Assembly: GCF_913063425.1 (NCBI RefSeq)
Contig: NZ_CAJXYK010000002.1
Coordinates: forward strand, 144,989 to 208,988
Direction: 5' to 3'
From: an uncultured Thiohalocapsa sp.
GTDB lineage: Bacteria > Pseudomonadota > Gammaproteobacteria > Chromatiales > Chromatiaceae
Length of the DNA stretch: 64,000 nt
In this document: positions 59,636 to 64,000 of the stretch, piece by piece
Layout: every line of letters starts with the position of its first letter
How positions within the stretch are numbered: position 1 is the first letter of the stretch
Program-made: the position numbers and the translations under genes
Notes under the pieces: model-generated
What the model was told of the DNA's origin: nothing
Seen by the model: the letters and a program-made list of their open reading frames with translations, nothing else
Database searches by the model: none

Positions 59636-61186
59636 ATGTCCGAGCCCACCTTCTCCCGCACCCGCCTCGATGCGGTGCTGTTCGACCTGGACGGCGTGGT
59701 GACACGCACGGCCCAGGTCCACGCGACGGCCTGGAAGGCGATGTTCGACGCCTACCTGCGCGAGCGCCCCCCGCGCGAGGGGGAGGACCACAGCCCCTTC
59801 GACGCGCAGCGCGATTACCGCCGCTACGTGGACGGCCGGCCCCGCGTGAAGGGGGTCAAGCACTTCCTCGCTGCCCGCGGCATCGACCTGCCCACCGGCG
59901 CGCCCACAGACCCGCCGGAGCGCGAAACGCTCTGGGGTCTCGGCAACCGCAAGAATCAGGGGTTCCGGGCCGCCCTCGCCGAGCAGGGCGTGGAGCGCTA
60001 CGACTGTGCCGTGGACCTGCTGCGGCGGCTGCGGGAGCAGGGCTTTCGCACCGCGGTGGTCACCGCCAGCAAGAACTGCGATCTGATTCTCGAACAGGCC
60101 GGCCTCAACGACCTGTTCGATGCCCGGGTGGACGGCGTCGAGGCAGCGCGCCTGGAGCTCGCCGGCAAACCTGACCCGGACACCTTTTTGGAGGCCGCCG
60201 CCAGGCTGCACTGCGAGCCTGCGCGCACGGCGGTGCTGGAGGATGCCGTAGCAGGGGTACGCGCGGGTCGGCGCGGCTCCTTCGGGCTGGTGGTGGGCGT
60301 GGACCGCGGCGGACAAGGCGATGCGTTGGCGGAAGCCGGCGCGGACCGCGTCGTGACCGACCTGTGCGCCGTCGCAGTCACCGGCGAAGCCGTCGAGCCA
60401 CCGCCGCCGTTGACCGACCCGGCGCCGCTGCTGCGCCGGCTCAGCGAGCGGCGCCCGGCCCTGTTCCTGGACTATGACGGCACGCTGACGCCCATCGTGG
60501 AGCGCCCGGAGGATGCCTTCCTTGCGCCCGTCATGCGCAAGGCGCTGCGTGCTGCGGCGGAAGTCATGCCCGTGGCCATCATCAGCGGCCGGGACCTGGA
60601 TGACGTACAGGGGCTGGTGGACCTGTCGGAGGTCACCTATGCCGGCAGTCATGGCTTCGATATCCGCGGACCCGATATCGCGCTGGAACAGCCGGATGGT
60701 GTCGACGCGCTTGATGACCTCGCCCGGGCCGCCGAAGCGCTGGAGGCACGGCTGGGCGACGTGCCGGGCGCGCAGGTCGAGCGCAAGCGTTTCGCGGTGG
60801 CGGTGCACTACCGGCGCGTTCCGGACGAGCTGGTGGGGCAGGTGGAGGAGGCGGTGGCCGCCGTCGCGGACCGCTCGAAGCGTCTGCGCCGCACCGGCGG
60901 CAAGAAGATCCATGAGCTGCGCCCGGACATCGATTGGGATAAGGGCCGTGCGGTCACCTGGCTGCTCGGCGAGCTCGGCCTGGACGACCCCGACGTGCTG
61001 CCGATCTACGTCGGCGACGATGAGACCGACGAAGATGCCTTCCGCGCCCTTGCGGAGCGTGGCGGTATCGGCATCCTGGTGGCAGACACCGAGCAGCGGA
61101 GCACGGCCGCCTGGCGCGTCGCCGACCCCGATGCCGTCCGCGCTTTGCTGGAGGCACTGACGAGGGCGGAGAGCGATGCACGCTGA
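59636..61186 (+). CDS. otsB: Beta-phosphoglucomutase-like HAD domain fused to trehalose-6-phosphatase (OtsB)
   Basis: 516 residues. The N-terminal ~255 are a beta-PGM-type HAD: LDAVLFDLDGVVTRTAQVHA, VVTASKNCDLILEQAGL, GKPDPDTFLEAA, LEDAVAGVRAGRRG. The C-terminal ~245 are OtsB: LFLDYDGTLTPIVERPEDA (about 276), VAIISGRDLDDVQGLV, YAGSHGFDI, GKKIHELRPDIDWDKG and YVGDDETDEDAF (about 460). OtsB dephosphorylates trehalose-6-phosphate; the HAD part could act on a glucose phosphate. Similar fusions are known in mycobacterial OtsB-type proteins. No OtsA is in the window. Confidence 0.92.
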   Translation: MSEPTFSRTRLDAVLFDLDGVVTRTAQVHATAWKAMFDAYLRERPPREGEDHSPFDAQRDYRRYVDGRPRVKGVKHFLAARGIDLPTGAPTDPPERETLWGLGNRKNQGFRAALAEQGVERYDCAVDLLRRLREQGFRTAVVTASKNCDLILEQAGLNDLFDARVDGVEAARLELAGKPDPDTFLEAAARLHCEPARTAVLEDAVAGVRAGRRGSFGLVVGVDRGGQGDALAEAGADRVVTDLCAVAVTGEAVEPPPPLTDPAPLLRRLSERRPALFLDYDGTLTPIVERPEDAFLAPVMRKALRAAAEVMPVAIISGRDLDDVQGLVDLSEVTYAGSHGFDIRGPDIALEQPDGVDALDDLARAAEALEARLGDVPGAQVERKRFAVAVHYRRVPDELVGQVEEAVAAVADRSKRLRRTGGKKIHELRPDIDWDKGRAVTWLLGELGLDDPDVLPIYVGDDETDEDAFRALAERGGIGILVADTEQRSTAAWRVADPDAVRALLEALTRAESDAR

Positions 61187-61546
61187 GGCGCGTTGACCCA
61201 GACCGCTGCGCATCGAGCGCAGAGCCGATCGGATGACGATCGGCGAGAGGATGCCCGTTCCCCGAAGGCGGCATCGCGGACATGCACTCGGTCTGGGTGC
61301 GCGACGTTGGTGTTGCGCAGTGGATGCGGGATGCCCCGATTCTTCTGAGCGGCAGCATGGAGCCGGTGGACGCACAACACTGCAGGAATACAGTGGCCAG
61401 ACTTGGGAGAGAAGAGCAGTCGCGTCCGTGGCTTCGCCCAGCATTGCGACGGGTTATGACGAGACGCGACCGGGCTTGGCGGCGGCCCCTGGACCGCCTG
61501 CTGAGGACGCTGCGCGACCCGCCGTTCAATGCTCCGGAGGTGGCCC
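61187..61546. other. Intergenic region
   Basis: About 360 bases on the plus-strand side between the OtsB fusion and the hydrolase gene. No gene, repeat or clear promoter was recognised. A small interrupted palindrome (GATCGGATGACGATC) lies near 61228. Confidence 0.35.
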
Positions 61547-62218
61547 ATGGTCATGCTGTCCCCGCACCGAACCGAGGAGATTCTGGTCCCCACGGAGGCC
61601 GGTAACCTGCCGGGCTTCCTGGACCTGCCCGACGGCACACACGGGCTGGTGCTCTTCGCCCACGGCAGCGGCAGCAGCCGCTTCAGCCGGCGCAATCGCG
61701 CGGTGGCCCAGGTCCTGAACCGCGGCGGCATCGGCACCCTGTTGTTCGATCTGCTGACGCCCAGCGAGCATCAGCGGGACGAGCGCACCGCCGAGCACCG
61801 CTTCGACATCCCGCTGCTCATTCGCCGGCTCGTCTATGCCGTGGATTGGGCGGCAGCGGACCCATGCACTGAGCATCTGGCGCTCGGGACCTTCGGCGCA
61901 AGCACCGGTGCGGCGGCTGCGCTAGGCGCCGCGGCACTGCGCCCGGAGCGGGTGCGGGCCGTGGTCTCCCGTGGCGGGCGGCCCGACCTGGCGGTGGATA
62001 TGCTCGAGGACGTGTATCAGCCGACGCTCTTCATCGTTGGCGGACTCGACCAGACCGTGCTTCACCTGAACCGCGACGCGGCGTCGCACATGCCGCGGCC
62101 GCCGGCCATCGAAGTGGTGCCGGACGCCACGCACCTGTTCGAGGAGCCAGGCAAGCTGGAGCAGGTTGCCGCCCTGGCCCGGGACTTCTTCCGCGCCCAC
62201 CTGAGGGTGCCGGCCTGA
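61547..62218 (+). CDS. Alpha/beta hydrolase (dienelactone-hydrolase-like)
   Basis: 223 residues. The pattern is LPGFLDLPDGTHGLVLFAHG, SGSSRFSRRNRAVAQVLNRG, nucleophile elbow GTFGASTGAAAALGAAA (Ser in GAST), acid IVGGLDQTVL and histidine PDATHLFEEPG, a full catalytic triad. GGAGG precedes the ATG at 61547. Hydrolases of this sort are frequently paired or fused with the phosphoribosyltransferase that follows 40 bases later. Substrate unknown. Confidence 0.85.
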   Translation: MVMLSPHRTEEILVPTEAGNLPGFLDLPDGTHGLVLFAHGSGSSRFSRRNRAVAQVLNRGGIGTLLFDLLTPSEHQRDERTAEHRFDIPLLIRRLVYAVDWAAADPCTEHLALGTFGASTGAAAALGAAALRPERVRAVVSRGGRPDLAVDMLEDVYQPTLFIVGGLDQTVLHLNRDAASHMPRPPAIEVVPDATHLFEEPGKLEQVAALARDFFRAHLRVPA

Positions 62219-62258
62219 GCCGACTGCCTGCCATTCAACCCCGACCGGAGCAATCGCC

Positions 62259-62927
62259 GTGACCGCAGTGCAACTCCCCTTCGACGACCGCACCGAAGCC
62301 GGACGCCTGCTGGCTCAGGCCCTGCATCGCTACCGCGGTCGGGAAGATTTGCTGGTGCTGGCGCTGCCCCGGGGCGGCGTGCCGGTGGCGGCGGAGGTCG
62401 CCGCCGAGCTGGATGCCCCCCTCGACCTGATGCTCGTGCGCAAGCTCGGCGTGCCGGGTCAGCCGGAGCTGGCGATGGGTGCCATCGCCACCGGCGGCGT
62501 GCAGGTGTTGAACCCGGACATCGTGAGTGCGCTCGGCATCACCGAGCACACCATCGACCGGGTCGCCGACACCGAAGGCCGCGAGCTCGATCGGCGCGCC
62601 CGGGCCTACCGGGGCGAGCGGCCACCCCCTCGGATCCAGGGCAGCTGCGTCATCCTCATTGACGACGGCCTCGCGACGGGCGCCACCATGCGTGCCGCGA
62701 TCGCAGCGACGCACGCACAGAAGCCGTCGGCGCTGGTGGTGGCGGTGCCTGTGGCCAGCACTGACGCACTGCATCTCATCGAGCCGACGGTGGACGATCT
62801 GGTGTGTCTGGCTGCACCGGAGCCCTTCCTAGGTGTCGGGCGCTGGTACCACGCCTTCCCGCAGACCAGCGATGCTGAGGTGCGCTCACTGCTGGCGGAT
62901 GCCGCGGATCGGGTCGGCGCGAGCTAA
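62259..62927 (+). CDS. Phosphoribosyltransferase domain protein
   Basis: 222 residues with a GTG start and GGAG upstream. A type I PRTase fold is indicated by LALPRGGVPVAAEVAAELDA and the PRPP-binding loop VILIDDGLATGATMRAAI. Others: LDLMLVRKLGVPGQPELAMG, RAYRGERPPP, APEPFLGVGRWYHAFPQTSD. Members of this subfamily are uncharacterised and widespread beside dienelactone-hydrolase-like genes, as here. Confidence 0.87.
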   Translation: MTAVQLPFDDRTEAGRLLAQALHRYRGREDLLVLALPRGGVPVAAEVAAELDAPLDLMLVRKLGVPGQPELAMGAIATGGVQVLNPDIVSALGITEHTIDRVADTEGRELDRRARAYRGERPPPRIQGSCVILIDDGLATGATMRAAIAATHAQKPSALVVAVPVASTDALHLIEPTVDDLVCLAAPEPFLGVGRWYHAFPQTSDAEVRSLLADAADRVGAS

Positions 62928-62951
62928 GAGCACCGCTGGAGGAGCGCAGCC

Positions 62952-63404
62952 ATGTGCCCGAGCTCACCATCGGCGACGGCATCCGAGGGAACGCCGGCGT
63001 CGGGCGTACCCCGCTCACGTTGGGCGGAAACCTGCGCGGAGCTCTCGCACCTGCATCGCGGCTGGCTGGTGCAGATTCTGGCGCTCCCTGCCAATGCCGA
63101 GCCCGGCGACGTCGCACCCATGGGGCGGACGCTTGCGGACGGCGTGCCACTGCATGACGTGGAGTACGAGCACGAAGGCATCTACCCCGCCATCGTGTTG
63201 CACACCGCAGCCCCGCCAGGCAGCGGCCGGGCAACGCAACGCCTGCGCATCGCAAATCCGACGGCGTTGTTCATCGACCGCCGCACCGACGGGTTGGTAA
63301 CAGGCCTGCGCATCGAAGACGCCACGGGCCACAGCACCCTCATCCACTTCCGCGTTACGGCCCCAACGGAGATGCTTGACGGGCTCGCCGACACCGAATT
63401 ATGA
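62952..63404 (+). CDS. DUF5335-like protein
   Basis: 150 residues. The core LSHLHRGWLVQILALPA and GRTLADGVPLHDVEYEHEG resembles DUF5335 (…HRGWLVxVEVL…). The C-terminal half, RRTDGLVTGLRIEDATGHST, is compatible. The N-terminal ~25 residues are Ser/Pro-rich, and the start is not certain. It follows the PRTase gene by 25 bases, probably in the same transcript. Function unknown. Confidence 0.6.
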   Translation: MCPSSPSATASEGTPASGVPRSRWAETCAELSHLHRGWLVQILALPANAEPGDVAPMGRTLADGVPLHDVEYEHEGIYPAIVLHTAAPPGSGRATQRLRIANPTALFIDRRTDGLVTGLRIEDATGHSTLIHFRVTAPTEMLDGLADTEL

Positions 63405-63670
63405 AGCCTATGGCCTCTCCCCCGCAGACGCCACCACCACACCGAACCGTGACGCCCCTGTACAGTCCCTGACCTTCGACGCGGCGCCATCCAATTTGTG
63501 CATACCGCGGGCCTTGCAGGCGAGCCCACCGACTCTACGGCCCTCACGCGGGATGCGTGTGCCCCTGCCAATCAATAACGGCCTGCGCATCACCCGCCGG
63601 AAGCTTGAGCATCCGCGGCCCACGGCCACCGATCAGGAAGGCCGGCACTGAGGGTTGAGAGACAGACGCG
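63405..63670. other. Intergenic region before the rRNA operon end
   Basis: About 265 bases with no recognisable gene; short open frames here show no family features. Confidence 0.4.
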
Positions 63671-63671
63671 C

Positions 63672-63699
63672 AAAAAAAAGGCCGACAATGTCGGCCTTT
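63672..63699 (-). terminator. Intrinsic terminator of the rRNA operon
   Basis: On the minus strand the perfect stem AAGGCCGACATTGTCGGCCTT is followed by a run of eight T residues, ten bases after the 5S gene. It is written here as two arms: AAGGCCGACA and TGTCGGCCTT. Confidence 0.9.
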
Positions 63700-63709
63700 A
63701 GGATAAAAC

Positions 63710-63825
63710 CCTGGCGGTGACCTACTTTCGCATGGGGAGGCCCCACACTATCATCGGCGATACACCGTTTCACTTCTGAGTTCGGCATGGGATCAGGTGG
63801 TTCCAGTGCTCCATTGCCGCCAGGA
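63710..63825 (-). rRNA. rrf: 5S ribosomal RNA
   Basis: On the minus strand the molecule begins CCTGGCGGCAATGGAGCACT, contains CCGAACTCAGAAGTGAAACG and TAGTGTGGGGCCTCCCCATG, and ends GAAAGTAGGTCACCGCCAGG. The two ends pair to form the closing helix. It lies about 110 bases after the 23S gene in the usual order. Confidence 0.97.
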
Positions 63826-63935
63826 AAACTGTTGCTGCAGCGCCGCTCGCGGGCGGTGCTGCACGCTGAATTCGGTGATGATCGTATCGGCATCGTGAGG
63901 ATGCGCTGTCAGCACCCAGAATGCTTGGGTGTTAT

Positions 63936-64000
63936 ATGGTCAAGCCGCACGGTCAATTAGTACGGGTTAGCTTCACACGTTACCGCGCTTCCACATCCCG
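63936..64000 (-). rRNA. rrl: 23S ribosomal RNA, 3' end only
   Basis: The minus strand reads GAAGCTAACCCGTACTAATT and GACCGTGCGGCTTGACCAT, matching the conserved 3' end of bacterial 23S rRNA. The gene continues beyond the right edge. A stem (ACCCAAGCATTCTGGGT, near 63914-63931) follows the end, as in rRNA processing stalks. Confidence 0.95.

Overview
The window is very GC-rich and densely coded. It ends at the right edge in the 3' end of a 23S rRNA and a 5S rRNA, both on the minus strand and followed by an intrinsic terminator. The gene families present (LbtU-type porin, PldA, HemS-like protein, cynABD-cynS, RAYT/REP elements, sigma-54 regulator) point to a gammaproteobacterium. The heavy investment in trehalose genes suggests a halophile or osmotolerant member, perhaps close to the Ectothiorhodospiraceae. 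That placement is inference; no 16S gene is present.

Layout, left to right. 1-4252: a partial purple-acid-phosphatase-like exported phosphoesterase with a duplicated N-terminal module, then a membrane cytochrome b fused to an ethylbenzene-dehydrogenase-type heme domain. 4509-8422: a cyanate module, cyanase divergent from an ABC importer. 8686-10113: a host-attachment/baeRF-like protein and an ExoD family protein, followed by a cluster of ggggacggta repeats. 10538-16378: a GAF/sigma-54 activator followed by an apparent redox operon (OsmC, acyl-CoA dehydrogenase-like, DUF302, rubredoxin-FAD reductase). A near-consensus -24/-12 promoter and upstream TTGTCGAC sites precede osmC, so the regulator and operon look like one circuit of unknown trigger. 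16485-19858: DUF2252 and PhoD-like genes. 19961-31397: a metal/heme region with an LbtU porin and NikK/NikL-like periplasmic proteins on one strand. On the other strand are feoA-feoB, a FeoB-associated Cys-rich protein, an atypical ABC/DUF4857 exporter-like set, an M14-like protein and a HemS-like protein behind a Fur-box-like site.

31415-43107 is an accessory/defence island. It holds stumps (a secreted-protein start, a vapC start), BrnT/BrnA, dusA, a truncated antitoxin gene with a perfect palindromic operator, a RelE-like/UvrD-like helicase fusion, a GxxExxY remnant inside a terminal-inverted-repeat element, and HicA/HicB. It also holds a wrecked type III restriction-modification system. 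The mod gene is split around a four-helix-bundle (S23/IVP) cassette and a two-gene soluble + four-TM pair of unknown function; res carries a frameshift and a large internal deletion. A RAYT transposase with REP clusters lies between res and mod, and one REP sits in frame inside the mod fragment. The two-gene pair at 38075-39537 is the best candidate here for an undescribed system; its layout (soluble protein plus small 4-TM protein) recalls RexAB and Kiwa, but I cannot show homology.

43124-61186 is a trehalose/alpha-glucan block: TreS-maltokinase fusion, TreZ, a MalQ-TreY fusion, a DUF72 protein, a stand-alone GH13 enzyme, and (after PldA and a BON protein) a beta-PGM-like/OtsB fusion. Together these can make trehalose from maltose, from glucan ends and from trehalose-6-phosphate. 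A 192-bp MITE with clear inverted repeats follows the GH13 gene and a decayed copy follows MalQ-TreY. The window closes with an alpha/beta hydrolase, a phosphoribosyltransferase and a DUF5335-like gene before the rRNA genes. Three non-coding arrays of unrelated 13-bp tandem repeats are scattered through the window.
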